Part shown: positions 44,140 to 55,468 of the stretch, piece by piece | How positions within the stretch are numbered: the first letter of the stretch is position 1 | How the letters are laid out: the number at the start of each line of letters is the position of its first letter | Assembly: GCA_963682025.1 (NCBI GenBank) | Contig: CAVMKG010000168.1 | Location: 1-64,000 of the forward strand | Source of the DNA: Cordilura impudica | Lineage: Eukaryota > Arthropoda > Insecta > Diptera > Scathophagidae | Direction: 5' to 3' | Length of the DNA: 64,000 bases | Notes under the pieces: model-generated | Told to the model about the DNA's origin: nothing | Seen by the model: the letters and a program-made list of their open reading frames with translations, nothing else | The model's database searches: none | Made by a program: the position numbers and the translations under genes

Positions 44140-44340
44140 ATTTTTAATGTTATTAATGCTAGGAATGAGCGGGATCAGATAAGTGAGAGTGGTACCTACC
44201 ATACAAAGTAATTAATTAATATCATATAGCTAGTACTATATCAGGGACAGCTTAGCAAAGTTGTTTTATGTCATCTATTATTAACATGAGTAGTCGCGGT
44301 GGTGAAAGGGGTGCAGCGAAGAACACCGGGTTACATCTAG
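44140..44340 (+). mobile_element. Helitron-2 family fragment, 3' end
   Basis: Carries 'catacaaagtaattaattaa', 'catctattattaacatgagt' and the terminal CACCGGGTTACATCTAG (CTAG at 44337-44340), with a GGTG/CACC stem nearby. It is an inverted relative of 10090-10439, which ends in the same 'cgaagcacaccgggttacat'-type sequence. Confidence 0.65.
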
Positions 44341-44925
44341 CATTATATAAAGTAATAAAAAGGCACGAGAGATGTTTTGTTGTTTTGACAATTTCGATTT
44401 TATTTAATCTTAAAGTACACGAGAAAACGATATAAATCACTGTTGTGATGTTTCTTGCTCTGCCTTGCTACTACGTGCAAGGACAAATCATATTTAGTTT
44501 TTATTTATATGTATTAGTGTTTTCACTTTCATAAGAAACTTGTTTGCATCCCTGGTTTACAATATGTCTGCTACCAAGATTGAGAACACTTGTTATAAAT
44601 TTCATATTAGTTTTTTTTTTCTATAAAGGCACATGTTAAAATTCTTCTATTTTCTTATAACTCCAGTTACAATTATTTAAAACTGTTTATTTAAGAGCAT
44701 ATTTAGCTGCAGTATTTCTTAGCACATACAGACCATAACAGCGATGGATATTAATAAAATGTACATACAGTGAACAAAAAAAATTGTACATTACTTCGTT
44801 CAAGTACAATTTAAATAATATGAAACGGAAGCGGATTAAATATTGGGATCTATTAAATATTTACAATTAAAAAGAAATCCATAATATAAATTATAATAAT
44901 AATAATAATAATAATATTGAAAAAA
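44341..44925. other. A+T-rich stretch with (AAT)n
   Basis: No gene recognised. A trinucleotide run of AAT lies at about 44894-44918, just before repeat R copy 2. Confidence 0.45.
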
Positions 44926-45232
44926 CAAGTAAGAAAATTACAGTCGGTGTAGACCAACTAGACGTTGGCGGCGTATACTATGTTGATCATAGGTCTATAA
45001 ATTGGATGTAGAAAACAATCGCAAACCAAATTTGAATGGCATTGCTATAAATTTCTTGCCTGCTGATATTGAAAGAGTCATATCGGAAGCTATTTTTATG
45101 TGAACGCTAGATTGAAAAATGAATTGTACATTACCATATTTGGCAGTCATTTAATTTTGTTTTTAAATTAGAAAAATGTCGAAATAATTTTTTATTTTTG
45201 TAAGAGGACCGTTAAGCAGCTTTTTATGGGAG
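44926..45232 (+). repeat. Repeat R copy 2, left half (interrupted by LINE-G)
   Basis: Starts 'aagtaagaaaattacagtcg' and follows copy 3 (49723 onward) with many changes through 'ccaaatttgaatggcattg' and 'gaccgttaagcagcttttta'. It stops near 45232 where LINE-G begins; the missing half is found at about 47965-48310. Confidence 0.65.
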
Positions 45233-45247
45233 TTTGAATAAAGCATA

Positions 45248-46240
45248 TTAATTCACAAAGTTTGGTCAATAAAATGGATGAGTTCCGATATTTTTTTGAG
45301 TAGTCTGATGTGGATATCATGTGTATATCAGAAACTTGGTATAACGAATGTTTAACTGATGGTATGGTTGCTGCCAAAGGCTAATTATTAAGCAATGGTA
45401 AACTAAAACACGGAGGTGGTGTTGGTATTTACATTAAAAATCATATTTGTACAAAATTTATTTGCTCATCAAAGGCGGACGACAAAATGGAATATTTATT
45501 TGTTGAAATTATTGCACGTGAAAGTAAATTACTATTAGGTTGTATCTACAGACCTAACAAAAAAATTCCATATGAATCTTTTTAAACCTTCTTGAAACCT
45601 TTACTATACAGTACAATGATGTTTTTATCGCCAGCAATTTTAATTCAAATATTCTGGCGGATTCGCACATATTACAATCCATCATGTCAATTGGATTATA
45701 TATTGTCAACACTGTAAATCCTACTTATTATACATCTACAACTAGTTCGTTGCTTGACATTTTTATTATAAGTAATCCCTCCATTTTATTGTTATATGAT
45801 CAACTTTCCGTGCCTTGTTTCTCTAAACATGACCATATTTTTTTGTCACTCAACTTCACATTGTATGAAACCAAAACCCTTAGAGATATCCGTAACATCA
45901 GTTTGTATCTATTGGATGAGTACTACAACTGTATTGACTGGAGCAGTATTTATTACATGGCCTCTGCCGAAGGACAACTACATGTTTTAAATAGTAATTT
46001 GCACCAAATGTTTGAGCTTACCGTTCCCACACGTAATTGTCGTGGAGATAAAAGAAATAATTGCTGCTTCACATCTTCCATAAAAAATCAAATTGATCTT
46101 CTGGATGAGCTGTACGTACGCTGAACATCCGATCTTCATGAGGAATATCGTATTGCGAGAAGCAATGTCACAAAAAGTATAAGAGACGCAAAGTCGAGCT
46201 ATTACGCAAGATGCTTTCGGTCAGCAATACACTCAAAGAA
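45248..46240 (+). pseudogene. LINE-G endonuclease region
   Basis: Boxes in order: 'LVNKMDEFRYFFE' (about 45260), 'DVDIMCISETWYNECLTDG' (about 45308-45363), 'HGGGVGIYIKNHICTKFIC' (about 45411), 'EYLFVEIIARESKLLLGCIY', then 'SSLLDIFIISNPSILLL' and 'CFSKHDHIFLSLNF' where the SDHxP box is expected. A stop follows 'GMVAAKG' and a frameshift lies near 45585. The GDFN box is degraded ('IASNFNSN'-like, near 45630). The linker continues to about 46240. Confidence 0.75.
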
Positions 46241-46329
46241 GAAATGGCAAACAATTAAGGAGATAGGAATAGGAAGTAAAAACACAACAGTTAACAACTT
46301 AGACGTCAATAAATTAAATGAATTGTTCG

Positions 46330-47722
46330 TCAATATTCCTACTACGCAGTCGCACCTGATCCCACCTGATGTCCTATCGTGTTGCTTGTCTGTTAAGTGA
46401 AATGCTGTTGGATTAGATCTCATTGATCCAAAATTAATAAAATTTTTACTACCAAAATTAATATATATTATCACTCATATCTTCAATACAATCATAACTA
46501 CCAGTTGTTTTTCGAGGTGTTGGAAATACGCCAAAATTATTCCGGTTCCAAAATCCAAAACTGAGTATAGACCAATTGCAATACTTCCCTCAGATTATGA
46601 GATATTTGATCGATCATGGCCTCCTCAATGATAACCAAAACTGTGTCACTGCTCTCTTAAATGTATTGCTGGACCATTCTAAGGCTTTTGCTTGTGCCAG
46701 TCATAAAAATCTTTGTAGCAAACTCTCCGCATTTTTTTACTTTTCCAGGACAGCTGTCTTGCTAACGGCTACATATCTTCCAGGACGAATTCAATCAGTG
46801 ACCGTGAACGACTCAACATCAATTCCATTGCCAGTACCTAATGGTGTACTATAAGGTTATATTTTGGCTCCCCTCTTATTTTCTTTGTACATCAGTGATC
46901 TACCTCAACAACTTTCATTATGTGCTGATGATGTCCAAATATACATTAGTAATTTAGGCGGCTCGATTCATGACTGCTCGTCTAAGCTCAATGATGATCT
47001 TAAAAGAGTATATGAATGGACAACAACAAATAGTCTCCATCTTAACCCTAAGAAGTCAAAATGCCTTATAATATCAAAAAGAAAACAGAACATCCCACCT
47101 GACATTTCTGTTATATTAGGGACCAAGCCATTGAATTTGTGGAATTAACAAAGAATCTTGGAATAATTTTCAACAATTCCCTCAAATGGAATACACATAT
47201 AAATGCTACTACTGGAAGTACATTTGCTATGCTGCGAACATTATACCCCACTCAGCACCTTACTCCAGTGAAGACTCGCGAACTTCTTGCTAAAACATTT
47301 TTCATGCCTAAACTGCTATACGGATGTGAAATATTCGCTAGCTGTGATGCTCGTAGTAGAACCAGGTTGAAAGCTGTTTAAAATGCTGTACTGAGATACG
47401 TCTATTGCATAAAAAGATATGATGGAACATCACCTTATTCAAAAACCTTATATGGCGTAGGCTTTGATGATCTGTTAAAAATTAAATCATTAATCTCCTT
47501 ACATAAGATAATATATACCAAGGAGCCAAATTATTTCTACACTGGTCTTCGATTTGCCCTATCAAGGAGGGGAATGAAACTTATTCTTGCTCGACACCAT
47601 AGTCTTATATCTGATTGGCATTTTTTTATTAACTCTTTGCGTCTTTGGAACTCATTTCCCTCCAGCACACAACTAATTGGCAACGCTACACAATTTAAAA
47701 ATATTTTATTTTCAAGTTTTTA
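46330..47722 (+). pseudogene. LINE-G reverse transcriptase
   Basis: Pieces in several frames: 'NAVGLDLIDPKLIKFLLP' (about 46403), 'YAKIIPVPKSKTEYRPIAI' (about 46525), 'LLNVLLDHSKAFACASHKNL' (about 46650), 'LAPLLFSLYISDLPQQLSLC', then 'ADDVQIYISNLGG' (active site, about 46925-46965) and 'NPKKSKCLIISKRKQ'. The C-terminal 'MPKLLYGCEIF' (about 47304) and 'INSLRLWNSFPSS' lie before the stop near 47720. In the active site 'CADD' replaces the usual YADD. No RNase H. Confidence 0.8.
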
Positions 47723-47964
47723 AAAATATTTTATTCCCAAGTTTTAAATATAACGTTCCATATTGTTTTAAATTTGTATATTCTAGTGTGTAATGTTTTT
47801 GCAAATGTATTATTAATTTCATTGTTTTTACTATTATAAATTACAATCCAAAATATCAATGTATGTATGTCAATATAAGATCACACACTTTAACTAAAAA
47901 GATGTATATCTCGTTGTGTGTGATATCAATTTAAATAAGTAGATAAATATATGAATAAATAAAA

Positions 47965-48310
47965 AGTAAAAAAGGCTGGATCTACAAAATATTTTATTGA
48001 ACTGCACTCTGAACTAAGTTCAAGTTAAGTTAGTTTAAGTCGATGTACCTACTTTCATCAATTTCATTATCATCCGTGCTATGGTTGAAAGATACGTGTA
48101 TACAAAATTTCGTCAAAATATATTCATATTGCTGCTTGTAATTTGATTGCAACAATAACACAGACAGATATACAGAAAAAAAAACTAATGGAAAGACAGA
48201 CAGACACTGATACGCTGATAGGCTGACATCGCTGAATGGACTCAGTAAATTTTTCACAGTTGACCGGTATAATCAAAACTGGTCAGACATGTTAATAAAG
48301 GGTATACACG
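47965..48310 (+). repeat. Repeat R copy 2, right half
   Basis: Resumes repeat R after LINE-G: 'tttcatcaatttcattatca', 'acaaaatttcgtcaaaatat', a (CAGA)-like segment near 48160-48210 in the place of the GACG repeats of copy 3, 'accggtataatcaaaac' and a degenerate 'gggtatac' end. More diverged than copies 3 and 4. Confidence 0.6.
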
Positions 48311-49722
48311 TAAATTAAATTATAGAAAAGTTGTATATTTTACTCATTTAAATGTAAATTTTTTTATAACAAAAGATTTATTAAATACCAAAAGCTATTT
48401 GCAAAACCCAAATTTTGTACAATACGTATTGTTATTTTTTTTTTTTTTTTATTATTAATCATTTATTTTATATTTTGTGCTTTATAATTTCTCCATAATA
48501 TTATATTATATAAAACATTTTTTTTGAAACATATAATTATTGGTACTCATAATACCTGTGTCACTGATTTATTTATCCACCCTCATATTTATATTATATG
48601 AATTCTCCAATTCCCTCTCAAATACTATTATTGCTTTAAAAGGTCTTAAGGTATTTTACATTTTTCCAAATGCATATATCCCACGGGGTAATTGAAAATC
48701 GTTGCTATATTTGCAGTGTTTGTTAAAATTATAATTATTCATTTGGGTATCATTAGTGTGAACACATAAAAGATGCCAACCACTTAATGGCAAAACTTTT
48801 TAGATTGTTTTAATGAAATGAAATTTATTTGTTTGAAAAAAATTAGGATATTAAAAAAAAAAAAAATATGAATAATTTTAACAAATTTAGTAATGAGCTC
48901 AGCTCAAATTTTAATTCATGATATATAAGTACCCTAAGCAGGTAATAATATGCTTGTGCTGAAGTTTTTAATTATAAAAAAATACTTAACCTAGATGGAA
49001 CACTCGACTTGAGTACTTGCCGTTCACCTGCATATTCTCGTTAACGTGTAAAAGTATATGTGGTTTAGATAAGAAGAAAATTCTATTTTAACCAAGGATG
49101 AAAACAATATTGTATTGTCGGTTAGCACAAGCTCATGTTCATATCTTAGTCTATAGACTGAGCACCCTAAATGAGAGTTATATATTACCAATGGTATGAC
49201 GATATATGTTTGTATTGATGAAGAAATTAAGTTAATGTTGATCAGCTCGAACAAATGAATCCGTACTGGCATTAATCTTTATTCCTTTGATCCCTTCAAG
49301 CACTTGAATTTGGAAGGTGATGATAGTAATAAAACACCAAGTTATGCTCTATTACTAGTTTTTTTCTTTATATTGCTGGGGTTTTTATACCCAAAAATGA
49401 TCAAAGTGCTTAATAATAAAATAAAATGAGTTAAATAGTGCATTTGTTATTGTGTTTTTTGTTTCCAACTAAAAAATGCTGAAAAACAATTATAAGTTAA
49501 AAGTGTATTTTTTTGTTGTGTTTTGCTTTCCAACCATAATAATGCTTAATAGTGTTGTTGGTCATAAATGGTTAAATAATTGTACTGAGTTCACCGACTG
49601 ACCTATATTGTTTATTCTGATAAAGCATTATTATATTTGGTAACAAAAAAAATATACGGAAGTAAATATGGAGTAAAATAAATGCGACGTAATAATAAAT
49701 ACAAATAAACAAACATATGAAT
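48311..49722. other. A+T-rich stretch without recognised gene
   Basis: Poly-T/A runs and small ORFs only (for example 49024-49272 minus). No transposon domain or repeat shared within this window was seen. Confidence 0.45.
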
Positions 49723-50524
49723 AACAAGTAAGAAAATTATAGTCGGTCTAGACGGACTATATGGTACCCTATACCATGGATTAGAGACCCTATCTCTTCG
49801 GTCCAACTAAGTGGATATAGAAAATAAGCATAAAGCAAATTTGAGTGGCATTGTTATTAATTTTTCTGGCAGCAGATTTGAAAAAGTTCATATCGGGTGC
49901 TATATTTATATGGGGACTAGGTCGAAAAATGGACCGATCCTGACGATATTTGGTAAAGTCACTTAAATATTGAAAAAATATATACAAACCAAATTTAAGA
50001 AAAATCTGTGCAAATATTTTTGTTTTTGATAGACTTAAGTGAAGATCGGGAAGCGGCTCTATATGGGGCCTATGACTAAGAATTGTTCTATAGCGATTAT
50101 TATTGGCCTACTGATTAATGAATATAATAGACACATACATATCCAATTTGACTGAGATTTATATGATAATTTTGGTCTTATGGCAATTTATGTTGATTTC
50201 ATAGGGATCATTTGTATGGGGAGTAGGTCTGAACACCGACCTAATTTCACCAATTTCAACAGATTTCATCCCGTGGTCGGTAAGAGCTTGTGTTCATCCA
50301 AATATATTGATATTTACGACCTGTAGTTTGATTACAAGTTTTACATGAACACACAGACGGACGGACGGACTGACTGACGGACGGACATCCCTAAATCGAC
50401 TTAGAAAGTGATTCTAAGTCGATCGGTATAATAAAAGATGGGTCTAGGTCAAATATTCTTGGGAGTTAGAAACAGCAGCACAAAGTCATTATACCCAAAC
50501 CACATAGAGGTATAGGGTAAAAAA
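49723..50524 (+). repeat. Dispersed repeat R, copy 3 (most complete plus-strand copy)
   Basis: About 800 bp, from 'aacaagtaagaaaattatag' to 'gaggtatagggtaaaa'. Contains the inverted pair ACCCTATACC (about 49765) / GGTATAGGGT (about 50508) and an internal GACG tetranucleotide array (about 50353-50388). No meaningful ORF. It abuts the truncated 3' LTR of the errantivirus whose env follows on the minus strand. Confidence 0.8.
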
Positions 50525-50636
50525 ATGCAATGTGTGTAAAATTAGTGTATGTTTGGAAACAATATTTTTGTGTAAAAGAGTAAAGCAGACGGTGAATCAC
50601 TGAACAGTGCTGTGTGTAAACATTCTCCCCCGCGTT
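50525..50636 (-). repeat. Truncated 3' LTR and purine tract of an endogenous errantivirus
   Basis: On the minus strand, GCGGGGGAG (about 50627-50636) is followed by AATGTTTACACACAGC, the expected purine tract plus LTR start downstream of env. Only about 100 bp of the LTR remain before repeat R. This LTR is different from that of the gypsy-type element at 1658-9648. Confidence 0.5.
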
Positions 50637-50695
50637 GAACGGCTCTTCAACAAGAATGATGTATTGTAGTTGGTTGTTGTCATGGAGAAATGTGA

Positions 50696-51648
50696 TTAGA
50701 CATCTGTGACATCTATTGTGAGTTGATGAAGTTGCAGCCGGGGCATGGGTTTGGGTGTCATTTTTAGAGTTTCAGACCCAACTGAGTTATCTTTGTTGTT
50801 TTCTCTGGTGGGCATTGTTGTGTGTTTTTGTTTGGTCCGCTGGGCCTTGTAGTTGAGACAAATAATGACTAATGTGACAAGGCTGAACGATAGTGCTAGA
50901 TATCCGATTGCGTAGCTGTGCTCCTGATGGGACTTCAATTTATTGGGAAGTTCAATGATTTTGTGGTCTTCCAGTGATTTTTGTAGAAGTGTTAGATTTT
51001 TATATTTTTAGCATATACATGTGCTAGACCCTTTGAAGTTAAGTGATGGTGATCCATGAGAGGTTGAATGTTTTCTTTTAACGATTGGTCCGACATCTTG
51101 GCCAGTTGCCCAGACTGGAGTTGGATGATTTTAATGTGCTGGGCATGGTTTGTCGTCCATTCATCATGATGAGATCGTGTTTTAGCATGCATTCTGAGCC
51201 AAGTGTGTGTAAGCCGGAGCCCTTCAGAAGAAGAGGAATTATTTCCCTATTGCATACTGCTGTGGCCCGGGCGGATTATGAAGTAGTATATAACCATTGA
51301 TGATTTTTATTCAATGGTATCCATCTAACATTCGGTGTTGATTTTTTCAAAAATGCAAGTTGGTGATGTTTTATTGTTGAATAAATTTATTTCACATGTG
51401 CATACTCCGGAGCCGTAATCATATCTGGTTTGGATGTTGGTATACAGAAAGGCATATTATTTTATGGTGTAACAGGAATTCAGCTCAGATCTTGTAAGAC
51501 GAATGTATTGTTGACGGGATGCTGAGGTGCCAAGAAATGTGGTGCATGGGTTAATAACTATCATGGTGTTATTCACTGGATTCGGTATAACGCGTAAGTC
51601 CGCCCTTAACCTTAATAAGTTTAAAGGGTTGCAGCAAATCTAGTGAAG
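50696..51648 (-). pseudogene. env: Errantivirus envelope glycoprotein, C-terminal part with membrane anchor
   Basis: Old endogenous copy of an insect retrovirus-like env. Several frames give a Cys-rich ectodomain part ('MIVINPCTTFLGTSASRQQ', 'YGSGVCTCEINLFNNK', 'TSPTCIFEKIN'), a helical region ('HAKTRSHHDEWTTNHAQHIK'), and a last frame (50938-50696) with one membrane segment ('IGYLALSFSLVTLVIICLNY') and a basic/polar tail ending 'QLTIDVTDV'. Stops and frameshifts (for example after 'KNIKI') show it is inactive. The N-side of the same gene lies beyond the solo LTR at 53652-54190. No gag or pol of this element is present in the window. Confidence 0.75.
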
Positions 51649-51778
51649 GAAGTCTAATGATGTTTGTCAGGCGTTAACAGTTCATTTGGTTCCCTTTTGC
51701 TTTTCGAATAAAACAAGTCTTTTCTTCTTGCTGGTTGAATCCAAACTTAAACTTTATTTAAAATTGCCCTTGCTTATA

Positions 51779-53083
51779 ACGGGTGATTTTTTAAGAGCTT
51801 GATAACTTTTTTTAAAAAAAAAACGCATAAAATTTGCAAAATCTCATCGGTTCTTTATTTGAAACGTTAGATTGGTCCATGACATTTACTTTTTGAAGAT
51901 AATTTCATTTAAATGTTGACCGCGGCTGCGTCTTACGTGGTCCATTCGGAAAGTCCAATTTTGGGCAACTTTTTCGAGCATTTCGGCGGAATAGCCCGAA
52001 TTTCTTCGGAAATGTTGTCTTCCAAAGCTGGAATAGTTGCTGGCTTATTTCTGTAGACTTTAGACTTGACGTAGCCCCACAAAAAATAGTCTAAAGGCGT
52101 CAAATCGCATGATCTTGGTGGCCAATTTACCGGTCCATTTCTTGAGATGAATTGTTCTCCGAAGTTTTCCCTCAAAATGGCCATAGAATCGCGAGCTGTG
52201 TGGCATGTAGCGCCATCTTGTTGAAACCACATGTCAACCAAGTTCAGTTCTTCCATTTTTGGCAACAAAAAGTTTGTTAGCATCGAACGATAGCGATCGC
52301 CATTCACCGTAACGTTGCGTCCAACAGCATCTTTGAAAAAATACGGTCCAATGATTCCACCAGCGTACAAACCACACCAAACAGTGCATTTTTCGGGATG
52401 CATGGGCAGTTCTTGAACGGCTTCTGGTTGCTCTTCACTCCAAATACGGCAATTTTGCTTATTTACGAAGCCATTCAACCAGAAATGAGCCTCATCGCTG
52501 AACAAAATTTGTCGATAAAAAAGCGGATTTTCTGCCAACTTTTCTAGGGCCCATTCACTGAAAATTAGACGTTGTGGCAGATCGTTCGGCTTCAGTTCTT
52601 GCACGAGCTGTATTTTATACGGTTTTACACCAAGATCTTTGCGTAAAATCTTCCATGTGGTCGAATAACACAAACCCAATTGCTGCGAACGGCGACGAAT
52701 CGACATTTCACGGTCTTCAGCAACACTCTCAGAAACAGACGCAATATTCTCTTCTGTACGCACTGTACGCATTCGTGTGGTTTGTTTAATGTCCAATAAA
52801 GTAAACTGAGTGCGAAACTTGGTCACAATCGCATTAATTGTTTGCTCACTTGGTCGATTATGTAGACCATAAATCGGACGTAAAGCGCGAAACACATTTC
52901 GAACCGAACACTGATTTTGGTAATAAAATTCAATGATTTGCAAGCGTTGCTCGTTAGTAAGTCTATTCATGATGAAATGTCAAAGCATACTGAGCATCTT
53001 TCTCTTTGACACCATGTCTGAAATCCCACGTGATCTGTCAAATACTAATGCATGAAAATCCTAACCTCAAAAAAATCACCCGT
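51779..53083 (-). mobile_element. Mariner-type transposon, nearly complete
   Basis: 1305 bp with terminal inverted repeats ACGGGTGATTTTTT (51779 onward and inverted ending at 53083) and TA duplications at 51777-51778 and 53084-53085. Carries one transposase ORF (51933-52970, minus). Inserted in the solo LTR. A shorter, internally deleted relative is at 32797-33724. Confidence 0.92.
51900..52970 (-). pseudogene. Mariner transposase with C-terminal frameshift
   Basis: A 345-codon frame starting 'MNRLTNEQRLQIIEFYYQN' (helix-turn-helix), then 'SIRRRSQQLGLCYSTTWKIL' (second helix-turn-helix) and the catalytic core: 'QILFSDEAHFWLNG' (first Asp), 'MWFQQDGATCHTARDS' (second Asp) and 'RSCDLTPLDYFLWGYVKSK' (third Asp). 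By my count 36 residues separate the second and third Asp. All three are present. After 'EIRAIPPKCSKK' the frame differs from the better C-terminus of the other copy ('EIPAEMLERVCQNWTKRMGH'), and the correct continuation lies in another frame to about 51900, so one indel near 51990 truncates the end. The rest looks intact. Confidence 0.9.
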
Positions 53084-53651
53084 TATATTTAAAATTACAA
53101 ATAACACTAATGAGTAGTTTACAAAATTAGAGTAACTTTTGAATGTTACATTATTTAGTCTCTTAAGTCTATATAAATTCTCTTTTAATTTATTCTACCT
53201 ATTTATCACTAACTACGATTGTACTAGGCGACCATGAATTATAGGGTGGTTTCTCTTACTCAATTATCAATCATACATGGAGTACAATTCCAAGTAGACG
53301 CGAGGAATTATACTGGTTAAAGTGCAGACCGATATAAAACACAAATTGGGCATTCCATACGGCCTTCAATTAATTTGAACCGAGTTTCTCTACATATCGA
53401 TCAACCAACTCTATTCGATTTCATTGCTTCGTACAATAACCCGCTCAGTCAAACAAACACACTGAGTCATGTATTAAAACCGTTCGACCTACCCCAAATA
53501 TCCACTTGATATTATTTGTTCTACATTTGTTTGTCGCTAGCCAAAAGTACGTATGCATATATGTAGGTTTGTTTGTTTATATTGTTTTGTTCTTTACTGG
53601 CACTTCATTGTGCTACATACATAAGTAAATATGCTACATATACGACAGAAG

Positions 53652-54190
53652 TTATACCGAAGGTGGTGAGTACAGATTGATTTGGTTAACTTCGTTTTGC
53701 AATTGTTCCGGAGTAAGTAATAATGGGCTAATTTTTCCATGGTGTGTATCCGTAAGAGTATCAAGGATTGAAATTTGTATTTTCTGTGGACTGGTTGCAA
53801 TTAGAGTTAGTTGTAAGACTCTAGAGGTTAATAGTTGATTAAGATGTATTTGAAATAATAATTGGTCGATGTTGCCCATTTCTGCTGAATAGAGTTCGAT
53901 TTCCTGCTCTAGTTTTTCAAACCTGGTCCTAGATGCAGTTTGAGGCTGTTGCATGATATTTATTGTTGAATCAACAATTGTAGTTTGGTTTTTAAGTAAT
54001 CTCAATACATATGATTCGTTTTCCTTGACTTCACTTATTGCATTGGACATGTGGTTAGCATAATTAGCATCCAATACGCCAATTGCTCTTAGACAAATAC
54101 TGTTAATATTGTTTAATAGTTTTTTTTTTAGATATCTGAAATATGTAATATTTAAGTCATATGTGCAGAGTACTGTAATAGCAAAAGCCT
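53652..54190 (-). pseudogene. env: Errantivirus envelope glycoprotein, middle part
   Basis: Open frame ending at 53652, right at the GAAG duplication of the solo LTR. It encodes '[20 protein letters not shown]' and helical heptad-like sequence ('[17 protein letters not shown]', '[18 protein letters not shown]'), then '[18 protein letters not shown]', an arrangement found in the fusion-protein-like env of insect errantiviruses. The first about 35 codons of the frame (54190-54299) are probably Helitron-2 sequence rather than env. The gene continues at 51648. Copy is old and incomplete; no signal peptide or cleavage region is present. Confidence 0.7.
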
Positions 54191-54810
54191 TGGCATTACG
54201 AGCGAGCTCATAAGGCATCAATGTGAGTATCAAATGGGAGTGGCACCCCCATACAAAGTAAATATATAATGTCATATGTACTGTAGTATATAAAGCCATG
54301 GGACTTTGTGTAAGATAATAAATTTTTAATGTGGATAATCAAACATTAGTGGGCGTGATCGGGCCAATGGGCGTGGCATAACCCATAAAAAAGTAAATAT
54401 TTAATATCATATAACTGGGATAGTACAATAGAGAAATCCTTGGGACTTTGTCTGAGTTCATGGATTATTAATTTGAGTAGTGACAAAAAATGGGCCGGAT
54501 CGGACCAATGGGCGTGGCACTTCCCATACCAATAATATTAAGTATGATGAAAATGACAGTCTTGAAACATTTGACAATTACGTTAATTACCAACGTGAGC
54601 AGTCGTGGAAAATATGGGCAGAGTCGCCAAAATCAAAAATCGCCAAAACCGGAAATCGCGAATAACAAAAATGGCCAAAATCGCAAAAAAAAAAAACAAA
54701 ATCCCCAAAAATCAAAAATGGCGAAAACAAATATCGCCAAAAATAATTATGCTTTCCAATTTTTTATTTCATTACGATGGGTGTAACGAAACTCATCGGG
54801 TTCAAGCTAG
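54191..54810 (+). mobile_element. Helitron-2 family copy with intact 3' end
   Basis: Three degenerate blocks with 'ggcgtggcataacccat'-like sequence at about 54240, 54365 and 54510, then an irregular array of 'aaaatcgccaaaa'-like units (54605-54750), and the terminus ATCGGGTTCAAGCTAG (CTAG 54807-54810) followed by T. Same order, inverted, as 20856-21645. The 5' end is missing or lies where it meets env near 54190. Confidence 0.65.
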
Positions 54811-55250
54811 TATTCATAACAATATGGAGAAAACACATTTTTTATGAAACTGGTGAAACATATGCAATGATAAATTTGAAAAAGATATTTTTTAAATTCA
54901 CAAAATTTTTTTTACAGTGCATTATTCTCTATTGCTGACTATTACAACTGTAAATCAATTTTCGCACCTCCGATCTAAATAATATTGTATGATTTTGCCT
55001 TGACGCTCTCGCGCTACTCATAAAGACAACTGTTATTTCTTCTTTTGCATTGAATGATACACCTATAAGTGTTGTTTCTTGTTTTACATTGAGTGAGAAA
55101 CTTTTTTGTTTCTTATTGTCAAATATATATAGTGCTGCACACATCTTAAAGTAATTGCTGTTGCTACAAATAATAAACTGTGCTCTTACTGAAAACGAAA
55201 ATAAAAATGAAAATGAACATGAAAAATGAAATGAAAGAATTTATATAATA
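54811..55250. other. Stretch without gene; contains one arm of a 100-bp direct repeat
   Basis: No coding sequence recognised. The segment 55151-55250 ('taattgctgttgctacaaat' onward) is repeated in the same orientation at about 58727-58826. Confidence 0.5.
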
Positions 55251-55468
55251 CTAGCTGTACCCGGTGAACTCCGTTCCACCTAATATTTGTATTATTGTAA
55301 CTCATCATAAGCTGTCCCAATTATCCTTACAACTCCAAATCGGTGAGATTGGCCATATTGGCAGCACTTTATATGGTTGGAGTTGAGTTTGGTAAATAAA
55401 TGAAAGTCGTTTCTAATTTAATTTAATTTAATTTAATTAGATGTATTTCATTTATCTGAATCAATTTT
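55251..55468 (-). mobile_element. Helitron 3' end fragment, minus orientation
   Basis: On the minus strand it ends CACCGGGTACAGCTAG|T (CTAG at 55251-55254), a Helitron-type terminus. It is inserted within the direct-repeat segment. The 5' end was not identified; an ATTTA-type run lies at 55418-55440. Confidence 0.5.

Larger units (their letters stand above)
45233..47960 (+). mobile_element. LINE-G: jockey-type non-LTR retrotransposon lacking ORF1
   Basis: About 2.7 kb on the plus strand, from the N-terminal endonuclease box to a 3' UTR. The 3' region near 47930-47962 has ATAAATA-type simple sequence, as a LINE tail would. It is inserted in repeat R copy 2. Many stops and frameshifts. It lacks an ORF1, so it is probably a 5'-truncated insertion. 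It is distinct from LINE-B and LINE-C in sequence. Confidence 0.78.
51653..53647 (-). repeat. Solo LTR of the gypsy-type family, interrupted by a mariner, inside env
   Basis: The outer parts 51653-51776 and 53086-53647 align with the LTRs at 1658-2287 and 9034-9648. The 53647 end reads TGTCGTATATG in element orientation; shared blocks include 'ggcgaccatgaatta', 'gtcaaacaaacacactgagt' and 'cgctagccaa'. A 4-bp target duplication GAAG flanks it (51649-51652 and 53648-53651). It is clearly more diverged than the two LTRs of the left element. No internal region is present, so it arose by LTR-LTR recombination or as a lone remnant. Confidence 0.8.

Noticed and set aside
50992..51300. Plus-strand ORF at 51085-51300
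   Set aside because: Shadow of the minus-strand env remnant, with no motif of its own.
54190..54299. N-terminus of env including the apparent start Met
   Set aside because: The sequence matches Helitron-2 blocks found elsewhere in the window, so the frame runs into Helitron by chance.
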